Shown here piece by piece: positions 1 to 5,232 of a stretch of DNA of 5,232 bases (position 1 is the stretch's first letter; each line of letters starts with the position of its first letter). This DNA is from Methanomassiliicoccus sp. GTDB taxonomy: Archaea; Thermoplasmatota; Thermoplasmata; Methanomassiliicoccales; JACIVX01. The DNA lies in the NCBI GenBank assembly GCA_020725985.1, contig DYTM01000107.1, positions 1 to 5,232 of the forward strand, in the 5' to 3' direction. Both the position numbers and the translations under genes were made by a program. The notes under the pieces are model-generated. The model was not told the DNA's origin, did no database searches, and saw nothing but the letters and a program-made list of their open reading frames with translations.

Positions 1-177
1 GAGATTCAGAAGAACACGAGGCGCCAGCTGAGCCCATACACAGAGCTTTTCGGGGACGGATTGGTCATCTACTGGTTCGGGTACGTAGACGGCATCGACG
101 GCGGAGAGGGAATAAGAATCACCGATTCCTCCCTGGTGGACCACCGCTGCGAGGTCGTCGCGGGCAGCCACTTATAG
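1..177 (+). CDS. 3' end of an unrecognised protein gene (partial)
   Basis: Frame 1 is open from the first base to a TAG at 175-177, giving the last 58 residues of a protein whose start lies outside the window. The fragment begins EIQKNTRRQLSPYTELFGDG, continues with an aromatic stretch (LVIYWFGYVDG) and a Gly/Asp-rich turn, and ends AGSHL. It has no transmembrane helix, cysteine cluster or motif I recognise; the alternating hydrophobic and polar pattern suggests a soluble beta-rich domain. The reading frame, archaeal-like codon choice and a stop 43 bases before the next same-strand gene support real coding. It could be co-transcribed with the Cas4-like gene downstream, but a possible TATA element lies over its stop codon. 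No function is assigned. Confidence 0.6.
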   Translation, partial: EIQKNTRRQLSPYTELFGDGLVIYWFGYVDGIDGGEGIRITDSSLVDHRCEVVAGSHL

Positions 178-193
178 ACCCTGCAAGTATTAG
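171..193 (+). promoter_or_regulatory. Possible weak promoter for the Cas4-like gene
   Basis: Two A/T-rich elements precede the gene in a GC-rich setting: CTTATAG at 171-177, overlapping the stop of the preceding gene, and AAGTATTAG at 185-193. With archaeal TATA-to-start spacing of about 25 bases, the first would give a leader of about 20 bases and the second a nearly leaderless transcript, which would fit the lack of a Shine-Dalgarno. Neither has a clear BRE, and readthrough from the upstream gene is equally possible. Confidence 0.25.
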
Positions 194-220
194 AGCCTGA
201 AGAATCATACCAATGCCTTG

Positions 221-1198
221 ATGGAGACCATCTCCGCCAGCGACTTGGAGAGGTACGGTTACTGCCCTCTGAGTTGGTGGCTGAGCAAGAAGGAGGACGT
301 GACCTCCCCGATCCTGGAGGAAGGCGAGAAGGTCCACGAGGCCCTTTCGGAAGAACTCGCCTCCATCATCGACCAGGAGGCCAAGGCGAGGATCTGGGAG
401 AAGACTGTCCTCTGGTTTGCGATCACCGCGACCTTTCTCGCCCTCATAGGCGTCTTGTTCAAGCCGGTAGACAATGCGGAGGGTTGGAGCAGGATTCTCG
501 GGATACTGTCGGTCCCGTGGATCGTCTCCGCGGTCTTTGTCCTCTACAGATCCGCCTCGGCTAAGGAGGAGAGAAAGAGGGCCCAGTACGAGCAGATCCT
601 CGTCATATTCGCGATCGTCGCTATGGTCATCACCCTCAACGCCGTCACGATACTGGGCGTCGAGCCGGAGATCGCCCTGATATATGAGGCGGCGGCTCTG
701 GTCTGGTTGATCGCGGCCAGTGTTGCCCTCTATTTCTCCCTCAGCGCGAGCAGCATCGCTCGGGAGAAGAGAAGGAGGCGGGACATAGAGGGCACGATAG
801 CGTACGTTGGCGGAAGGGAATCGAGGATTCTCAGGTCCGAAAGATACGGCCTCTCGGGGCGCCCTGATTACATAGTCGAAGTGGAGGGGGAGCTCATTCC
901 GGTCGATGTCAAGACCGGCAGGAAACCAAAGGGGCCCCTCTTCTCCCATATTCTCAGAGTTGCTGCGTACTGCCTCCTGCTCGAGGACGAGGGCGGCGCG
1001 AAGGTCTCTCACGGAATACTGAGATACGACGACATCGAGCACGATATCGAGTACGACCAGGAACTCCGAACTCTCCTCCTATCCAAGCTCGACGAAATGA
1101 GAGGACTCATGAAGACTGGGGAGGTTCACCGGAACCACAACAGGGCCGGGAAGTGCAGGTCCTGCTCCCGAAGGGAAATTTGCCCGGAGAGGCTGTGA
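221..1198 (+). CDS. Cas4-like PD-(D/E)XK Fe-S nuclease with four inserted transmembrane helices
   Basis: This 325-residue protein has the Cas4/DUF83 layout. An N-terminal cysteine (C15, in RYGYCPLSWWL) is followed by H39. The nuclease core has D216 (GRPDY), then D229 and K231 (VDVKTG), and Y250 in the helix RVAAYCLLLE. Three C-terminal cysteines, C312, C315 and C321 (CxxCx5C), would complete a 4Fe-4S cluster with C15. Between H39 and the core lie four hydrophobic segments, about residues 62-80, 91-109, 126-146 and 150-174. Basic loops at 110-125 and 181-187 place both nuclease halves in the cytoplasm by the positive-inside rule. Cas4 proteins are DNA nucleases that are usually soluble and near 200 residues, so this is a membrane-anchored variant. 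ATG at 221 is preferred; TTG at 218 is directly adjacent. No good Shine-Dalgarno precedes it. No cas genes are nearby. Activity and substrate are inferred. Confidence 0.85.
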   Translation: METISASDLERYGYCPLSWWLSKKEDVTSPILEEGEKVHEALSEELASIIDQEAKARIWEKTVLWFAITATFLALIGVLFKPVDNAEGWSRILGILSVPWIVSAVFVLYRSASAKEERKRAQYEQILVIFAIVAMVITLNAVTILGVEPEIALIYEAAALVWLIAASVALYFSLSASSIAREKRRRRDIEGTIAYVGGRESRILRSERYGLSGRPDYIVEVEGELIPVDVKTGRKPKGPLFSHILRVAAYCLLLEDEGGAKVSHGILRYDDIEHDIEYDQELRTLLLSKLDEMRGLMKTGEVHRNHNRAGKCRSCSRREICPERL

Positions 1199-2989
1199 TC
1201 ACTCGACCGTGACGCTTTTGGCGAGATTCCTCGGTTTGTCTATCGAACATCCCTTCCGCTTCGCGGTGTGATAGGCGAGGAGCTGAAGAACCACGGTGAT
1301 AGGGATCGGTGAGAAGATCGGATCGACCTTCGGTATGCCGATGAATCTGTCCACTATCGATCTCAGGTCCATGTCGTCCTCGTATCCGATCCCGATCACA
1401 GGGCTGTCCCTCGCCGCCACCTCGGAGACGTTCGACAGCATCTTGTCATAGGTGTGGTCCTTGATGCAGGCCGCGACCACTGGGGTTCTTGAGTCAAGGA
1501 GCGCGAGCGGCCCGTGCTTGAGCTCGCCTGCGGCGTAGCCTTCGGCGTGTATGTAGGAGATCTCCTTGAGCTTCAGCGCCCCCTCCAACATCGTCGGGAA
1601 GTTGATGTTGCGCCCGATGAAGAACGCGTCCCTCGCCCCGGCGAGCATCTCCACCGAGCCTTCGATCTGCTGCGCGCCATCGATCACCGCTTCGACGTAT
1701 CGAGGCATCGATCTCAGCTCGGCCTTCAGAATACGAAGGCGCTCGTGATCGAGCTGGCGCCGGGCGAACCCCATTCTCATCGCGAGCAGGGACAACGCGA
1801 CGAGCTGAGTGAGGAATGTCTTGGTGGCGGCCACCCCGATCTCCGGCCCGGCCCGGGTGTAGAAGACCTCGTCCACCTCCCTCGTTATCGTGCTCCCCAC
1901 GACGTTCGTGATCGCGAGCGTTCTGCACCCCCTCCTCCTCGCCTCTCTGGCAGCGGCCAAGGTATCCGCGGTCTCGCCACTCTGAGTCACCAGGATGACG
2001 AGCGGGGACTCCTTCGTTCCATGCGAGTAGCGGTACTCCGAGGCAAGCTCCAGGGTGGTCGGGATATGGGAGAGGTTCTCGATGACGTATTTTCCGATCA
2101 TCGCGGCGTGGAAGGAAGAGCCGCAAGCGACGATCTTGACGGACTTGAAGCCCACGTCCTGGAGGAACTCTCCCTCCTCCACCCCGTCGAGTGACCCGAG
2201 CAGGGAGTTGTGGATCGAGCTCGGTCCTTCGAGTATCTCCTTGAGCATGAAATGCTCGAACCCTCCCTTCTCGGCGTCCTCGATCGTCCAGGTGACCGTG
2301 CTTGGATTGCGCTTCACCTCCGCACCCGACTCGTCGTATATCGCCACCGAATCGGGCGAAATGACTGCGGTCTCGCCGTCCATGACATGGAGTATCTTGT
2401 TCGTGTAGTTCAGGAGCGCCGGGACATCCGAAGCCACGAGGTTCTCCCCCACCCCCAGGCCGATCACGAGGGGGTTCTCCATTCTCGCGGCAACTATTTC
2501 GTTGGAGTCGCTGCTCGCGACCGCGATCGCATAGGTCCCCTTGACCTCCTTGAGGGATTCCCTGAGGGCGCTGTGGACGTCCCCATTGAAGTTCGCCTCG
2601 AGCAGATGGACGAGGACCTCCGTGTCCGTCTCGGAGGTGAAACGGTGCCCTTCAGACTCAAGCTTCTGGCGCAACTGCCGGTGGTTCTCAATGATGCCGT
2701 TGTGGACGAGCGCGAACCTCCCGGTGCAATCCGCGAAGGGATGGGCGTTCTCCTTCGAAGGCTTCCCGCAGGTCGCCCACCTGGTGTGACTGATCCCGAC
2801 GGTACCGTGGATCCTGGGAAGGGATTTCTCAAGACTCGATATCTCCCCCTTGTCCTTGAATATCTGCACACCCTTCCCGCAGACCGCTATTCCGGCCGAG
2901 TCGTACCCCCGGTACTCGAGCCGCTTCAGGGCGTCGAGCAGTATATCCACTGCCTGTCTTGAGCCCGTGTACCCGACGATTCCGCACAT
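1199..2989 (-). CDS. glmS: Glutamine--fructose-6-phosphate aminotransferase (isomerizing)
   Basis: GlmS converts fructose-6-phosphate and glutamine to glucosamine-6-phosphate and glutamate in the cytoplasm, the first committed step to UDP-GlcNAc. The 596-residue product has the family's usual length and order. A class II glutaminase domain (about 2-220) starts MCGIVGYTG, with C2 becoming the N-terminal nucleophile, and contains HTRWAT (68-73), HNGIIENH (96-103) and SETDTE (119-124). Two SIS sugar-isomerase domains follow: the first has ACGSSFHAA (288-296) and TQSGET (335-340), the second GELKHGPLAL (488-497), and the tail is KPRNLAKSVTVE. Residue 74 is Cys where the family normally has His. 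The ATG directly follows the TGA of the upstream glmU with no spacer and only a weak GTGGT before it, so translation is probably coupled. The stop abuts the stop of the convergent nuclease gene. Confidence 0.98.
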   Translation of the reverse strand: MCGIVGYTGSRQAVDILLDALKRLEYRGYDSAGIAVCGKGVQIFKDKGEISSLEKSLPRIHGTVGISHTRWATCGKPSKENAHPFADCTGRFALVHNGIIENHRQLRQKLESEGHRFTSETDTEVLVHLLEANFNGDVHSALRESLKEVKGTYAIAVASSDSNEIVAARMENPLVIGLGVGENLVASDVPALLNYTNKILHVMDGETAVISPDSVAIYDESGAEVKRNPSTVTWTIEDAEKGGFEHFMLKEILEGPSSIHNSLLGSLDGVEEGEFLQDVGFKSVKIVACGSSFHAAMIGKYVIENLSHIPTTLELASEYRYSHGTKESPLVILVTQSGETADTLAAAREARRRGCRTLAITNVVGSTITREVDEVFYTRAGPEIGVAATKTFLTQLVALSLLAMRMGFARRQLDHERLRILKAELRSMPRYVEAVIDGAQQIEGSVEMLAGARDAFFIGRNINFPTMLEGALKLKEISYIHAEGYAAGELKHGPLALLDSRTPVVAACIKDHTYDKMLSNVSEVAARDSPVIGIGYEDDMDLRSIVDRFIGIPKVDPIFSPIPITVVLQLLAYHTAKRKGCSIDKPRNLAKSVTVE

Positions 2990-4180
2990 TCAGACCACGA
3001 CGCTCTTGTTCTCAAGATTGCCTGCGACTCTGACCCCGTTCCCGATTCTGCAACCCGCCCCCACGATCGTTCCTGGCGCGGTGACAACTCCCGCCCCTAT
3101 GACAGAGTCCTCTCCCACCAACAACCCCACGTTCTCGAGCTTGAAGAACTCCTCGTCCACCTTGGCGTAAGCGGGGCCGCTTGGGGACATCAATCCCGTA
3201 GCGGCTCGCGCACCATCGTCCAGGACTGAATGCGAGAGATGTGAGTGCGAACCGATGTGAACGTTGTTCATGATGACCGAGTTCGAGATGTATGTGTACG
3301 GCTCGATCTGGACCCCGTTTCCGATGCTCGTCGACGGCAGTATTGTGACATTCGGTCCGATGTCGCATCCTTCCCCGACGACGACCGGCCCTTCGATGTA
3401 ACTCCCGGATCTGATCCTGGTGCCCGATCCGATCGAAACATGACCTTTGATCGTCGCGCCCGACTCAACCGTTCCGGAAATATCCTGTCCCTGAAAGGAG
3501 AGAGCCGCGGCGTTGACTCCGATGATGTCCCAGGGGTAGATCGCGTCGATCCATTTCCCCGTGGTCTGGACGGCGGAGACGTGGATTCTCGACACGAGCG
3601 CCTGAAGGACATGGGTGATCCCGGGCAGCCCGGCGGCCACCCCCTCTTCGATCTTCCTCAGCAGCTCCTGGTTCAGGCAGTACATGCCGGTGCTGATGAC
3701 GTTGCCTATCCGCCGCTCCGGCTTCTCCACGAGGGAGGAGACCCTCTCACCCTCCACCTGGACGACGCCATACTTCGACGGGATCTCGCTCTCGGTCACC
3801 AGGACCGCGGGGACCCTGCAGTTCTGCAGGAGATCCGCGACAGTCCTCCCGTCTATGAGGTTGTCCCCTGCGACGACCATGCAATCCCCATCGATGAACT
3901 GGCTCGCCACAGAAAGCGCATGAGCGGTGCCCAGCTGCTTCTCCTGGATCGCATACGCTATCCTCGCTCCGAACTTCTTCCCATCCTGGAAGTGGGACAT
4001 TATCCTCTCCTTTCTGTAGCCAACCACGAGCACGATGTCCCTGAGACCGTTCGCTACGAGAGCGCCGACAACATACTCGAGTATCGGCTTGTTTCCAACC
4101 GGGATCATCACCTTGGGGCGCGACACGGTGAAGGGGCGGAGTCTGGTTCCCTCGCCAGCCGCAAGAACAACCGCCTTCAA
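2990..4180 (-). CDS. glmU: Archaeal GlmU-like bifunctional sugar-1-phosphate nucleotidylyltransferase/acetyltransferase
   Basis: This 396-residue protein has an N-terminal nucleotidyltransferase domain (about 1-230) with AAGEGTRLRP (7-16), RPK (21-23), QEKQLGTAHAL (79-89), metal-binding D106 in AGDN, VEKP (151-154) and YPWD (215-218). From about residue 232 a left-handed beta-helix of hexapeptide repeats runs to near the end (for example IGSGTRI, IGPNVTI, IGNGVQI, IGAGVV). Archaeal members of this family, such as ST0452 of Sulfolobus, acetylate glucosamine-1-phosphate and form UDP-GlcNAc. Adjacency to glmS supports that role, but motifs alone cannot exclude another sugar-1-phosphate. The acetyltransferase loop around 314-342 looks diverged. 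The start is TTG: the first residues MKAVVLAAGEG are required by the fold, the next Met is residue 25, and a GGAGGA lies seven bases upstream. It is the first gene of a two-gene unit with glmS. Confidence 0.9.
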   Translation of the reverse strand: MKAVVLAAGEGTRLRPFTVSRPKVMIPVGNKPILEYVVGALVANGLRDIVLVVGYRKERIMSHFQDGKKFGARIAYAIQEKQLGTAHALSVASQFIDGDCMVVAGDNLIDGRTVADLLQNCRVPAVLVTESEIPSKYGVVQVEGERVSSLVEKPERRIGNVISTGMYCLNQELLRKIEEGVAAGLPGITHVLQALVSRIHVSAVQTTGKWIDAIYPWDIIGVNAAALSFQGQDISGTVESGATIKGHVSIGSGTRIRSGSYIEGPVVVGEGCDIGPNVTILPSTSIGNGVQIEPYTYISNSVIMNNVHIGSHSHLSHSVLDDGARAATGLMSPSGPAYAKVDEEFFKLENVGLLVGEDSVIGAGVVTAPGTIVGAGCRIGNGVRVAGNLENKSVVV

Positions 4181-4187
4181 TTCTCTG

Positions 4188-4193
4188 TCCTCC
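4188..4193 (-). promoter_or_regulatory. Shine-Dalgarno of glmU
   Basis: The minus strand reads GGAGGA here, seven bases before the TTG start codon at 4180-4178. It is a near-perfect anti-16S match and decides the non-ATG start of the nucleotidyltransferase gene. Confidence 0.85.
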
Positions 4194-4218
4194 GGGTATC
4201 TGGATTCAGGTCGATGCT

Positions 4219-4232
4219 CTTTATACTTTTCG
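4219..4232 (-). promoter_or_regulatory. BRE/TATA promoter of the glmU-glmS unit
   Basis: On the minus strand the sequence is CGAAAAGTATAAAG: a purine-rich BRE (CGAAA, 4232-4228) directly followed by a TATA box (AGTATAAAG). In a GC-rich region this is a clear archaeal TBP/TFB site. A start about 25 bases downstream would fall near 4197, leaving a leader of some 17 bases that still carries the GGAGGA. No operator-like palindrome is visible around it. Confidence 0.75.
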
Positions 4233-4307
4233 CAGTGGCGCGGTAGCAGCAGGAAGCGGGAATGGTCAATAGGCAGTCACCCTCAATATCAACGGAGATA
4301 ATGTGCG

Positions 4308-4320
4308 GCAAAGGTTTAAG
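4308..4320 (+). promoter_or_regulatory. Probable promoter of the ATPase gene
   Basis: GCAAAGGTTTAAG combines a BRE-like GCAAA (4308-4312) with a TATA-like GGTTTAAG (4313-4320). Typical archaeal spacing would place the transcript start near 4342-4345, leaving a leader of about 32-35 bases. It is less canonical than the glmU promoter. Confidence 0.5.
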
Positions 4321-4344
4321 CGGCTCGCCCAGGATTTTGATGCG

Positions 4345-4380
4345 ATGCCAGCTGATCTTCGGAAGGTGGAGGCCCGATGA
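4345..4380 (+). CDS. Putative 11-codon leader ORF (uORF) overlapping the ATPase start
   Basis: ATG at 4345 opens an 11-residue frame, MPADLRKVEAR, that ends at TGA 4378-4380. Its stop overlaps the ATG of the ATPase gene as ATGA, the arrangement of translationally coupled genes. The ATG lies close to the transcript start predicted from the TATA-like element at 4313-4320, so it could be read from a leaderless message. The ATPase Shine-Dalgarno lies inside it. The peptide shows no recognisable motif, and an ORF this short can easily be chance. Confidence 0.25.
   Translation: MPADLRKVEAR
4365..4372 (+). promoter_or_regulatory. Shine-Dalgarno of the ATPase gene
   Basis: GGTGGAGG lies just before the ATG at 4377: GGTGG is seven bases and GGAGG four bases away. 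The frame has a stop at 4353-4355 and no other start between it and 4377, so this site fixes the start. Confidence 0.75.
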
Positions 4381-5232
4381 GCGCCGAAGGCGGTGCGTTC
4401 AGGACTCCTCCTGAGATCATCACTTTCTTCACCAATCCAGGAGGTCATTCTCTCATCCTTCGCGGGAACGCCGGGACGGGCAAGACCACATTCGCCCTGC
4501 AGACTATCGAGGACCTGTCGGCGATAGAGAAGAGCTACTACCTCTCCACCCGGGTTTCGGACGCCTCCCTCTTCACTCAGTTCCCTTGGTTGAGGGATAA
4601 GGTAAACCGGGGGGAGACGACTTCCCGCGCGCTCGCGGCGGCGGACATGGAAAAGAACGGAGGTCCGAGTCCGCCCCCGAAGGCGGGACTGACCGCTCTG
4701 AAGGGTATCGGAGGAACCGCCGGCGGTCCGACGAGGATCTCGGTCTCGATTGGTCGGGATCTGAGCGAGCTTGAGGCGATATACAAGACGCTCGAGACCA
4801 AGCGGGAAACGAAGTCACTGATCGTCATTGACAGCATCGATGCCTTGGCCCAGAAATACGGGGAGAGTTGCGCGAAGCTCATCCTGACAATCCAGAATGA
4901 TGTTGTGGAAGGCTACGGGGCCAACGTGCTCTTCGTCCTGGAAAGCTCCGACCCTCAGCTGGACTACCTCGGGGACGGAGTCATATTCCTGAGTTCGCTC
5001 GAGTACCAGAAGAGGAGAATCAGGGAGATCGAGATATTCAAGCTCAGAGGCTGCGAGATAAAGCGGCCGAGGTACCTATTCACGCTCAGAGGCGGAAGGA
5101 TCCAGAGCTTCGGATATGACGTCCAGGAGGACACCGCGAAGTGGGGAAAATGGTCGCCCATTCCCGACCGCGGGGCGAGGATATCCTTCGGAATGAACGA
5201 TTTGGACAACTTACTGGGAGGACGGCTTGAGA
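4377..5232 (+). CDS. RAD55/KaiC/GvpD-like RecA-superfamily ATPase (5' part, runs off the window)
   Basis: The frame from ATG 4377 stays open to the window end, giving 285 residues. A P-loop domain has Walker A GNAGTGKTT (30-38) after PGGHSLILR, then YYLSTRVSD (54-62) and QFPWL (68-72). Walker B is SLIVIDSID (147-155) with D152, and LRGCEIKRPRYLFTL (223-237) resembles the end of KaiC/RAD55 domains. A Gly/Pro-rich stretch lies at about 94-119. From residue 267, ARISFGMNDLDNLLGG matches the opening of a KaiC-type domain (consensus like GxxxLDxLLGGG), so a second ATPase domain probably starts just before the cut. Such ATPases bind ATP and often act in regulation or as oligomers. No gas-vesicle genes are seen, so the GvpD resemblance should not be read as that function. 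The gene is divergent from glmU. Confidence 0.85.
   Translation, partial: MSAEGGAFRTPPEIITFFTNPGGHSLILRGNAGTGKTTFALQTIEDLSAIEKSYYLSTRVSDASLFTQFPWLRDKVNRGETTSRALAAADMEKNGGPSPPPKAGLTALKGIGGTAGGPTRISVSIGRDLSELEAIYKTLETKRETKSLIVIDSIDALAQKYGESCAKLILTIQNDVVEGYGANVLFVLESSDPQLDYLGDGVIFLSSLEYQKRRIREIEIFKLRGCEIKRPRYLFTLRGGRIQSFGYDVQEDTAKWGKWSPIPDRGARISFGMNDLDNLLGGRLE

Larger units (their letters stand above)
4181..4376. other. Divergent intergenic region between glmU and the ATPase gene
   Basis: This 196-base spacer separates two divergently transcribed genes. It holds the glmU promoter and Shine-Dalgarno on the minus strand and a weaker TATA-like element, a tiny ORF and a Shine-Dalgarno on the plus strand. 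The two TATA elements are about 90 bases apart, enough for independent initiation. I see no tRNA, hairpin terminator or long inverted repeat in it. Antisense ORFs that cross it lack family features. Confidence 0.8.

Noticed and set aside
119..1042. A 307-codon open frame on the minus strand opposite the Cas4-like gene
   Set aside because: It is rich in Arg, Asp and Gly, shows no family motif and mirrors a gene with a clear fold; long antisense frames are common in GC-rich coding DNA.
221..1198. A CRISPR-Cas locus, suggested by the Cas4-like protein
   Set aside because: No repeat-spacer array and no other cas gene is visible; the neighbours are housekeeping and ATPase genes, so it is a stand-alone Cas4-like protein.
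1514..2962. Two plus-strand open frames (1514-2194 and 2210-2962) opposite glmS
   Set aside because: Both are antisense to an unambiguous glmS and contain no recognisable domain.
3245..4246. A 333-codon plus-strand open frame opposite glmU
   Set aside because: It is antisense to a well-supported gene, has a shadow-like Asp/Arg/His-rich composition and runs through the glmU promoter.
4266..4448. A 60-codon minus-strand frame across the ATPase start
   Set aside because: It overlaps the promoter, Shine-Dalgarno and first codons of the ATPase gene, and its composition is Arg/Ser-rich without a motif.
4377..5232. Gas vesicle regulator GvpD as a specific name for the ATPase
   Set aside because: The similarity is at the level of the P-loop domain family and there are no gas-vesicle genes in the window.

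Overview
The window looks archaeal, most plausibly a moderately high-GC euryarchaeon of the Thermoplasmatota / Methanomassiliicoccales kind; that placement is inference from gene content and was not tested by search. Supporting signs are a BRE plus TATA promoter upstream of glmU, a RecA-superfamily ATPase of the RAD55/GvpD-like type, a two-domain sugar-nucleotidyltransferase of about 400 residues typical of archaeal GlmU, and a Cas4-like nuclease that is not beside a CRISPR array.

Layout: (1) 1-177, plus strand, the last 58 codons of an unrecognised gene. (2) 221-1198, plus strand, a Cas4-like PD-(D/E)XK/Fe-S nuclease split by four transmembrane helices. (3) 4180-1199, minus strand, a two-gene unit glmU then glmS with no spacer (stop TGA directly followed by ATG). 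(4) 4181-4376, a divergent intergenic region holding the glmU promoter and Shine-Dalgarno on the minus strand and a weaker promoter, an 11-codon leader ORF and a Shine-Dalgarno on the plus strand. (5) 4377 to the window end, plus strand, the first 285 codons of a RAD55/KaiC/GvpD-like ATPase whose second ATPase domain seems to begin at the cut.

The clear functional unit is amino-sugar synthesis: GlmS makes glucosamine-6-phosphate from fructose-6-phosphate and glutamine. After isomerisation by a GlmM not present here, the GlmU-like protein would make UDP-GlcNAc, used for surface glycans and N-glycosylation. The nuclease converges on glmS with no base between the two stop codons, so the transcripts must overlap or end inside each other's gene.

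The most unusual item is the membrane-embedded Cas4-like protein. Smaller oddities are a His-to-Cys change in the GlmS glutaminase motif, a diverged acetyltransferase loop in the GlmU-like protein, and two tiny ORFs whose stop codons overlap the start codons of the following genes. No rRNA, tRNA, CRISPR array or insertion sequence was seen.
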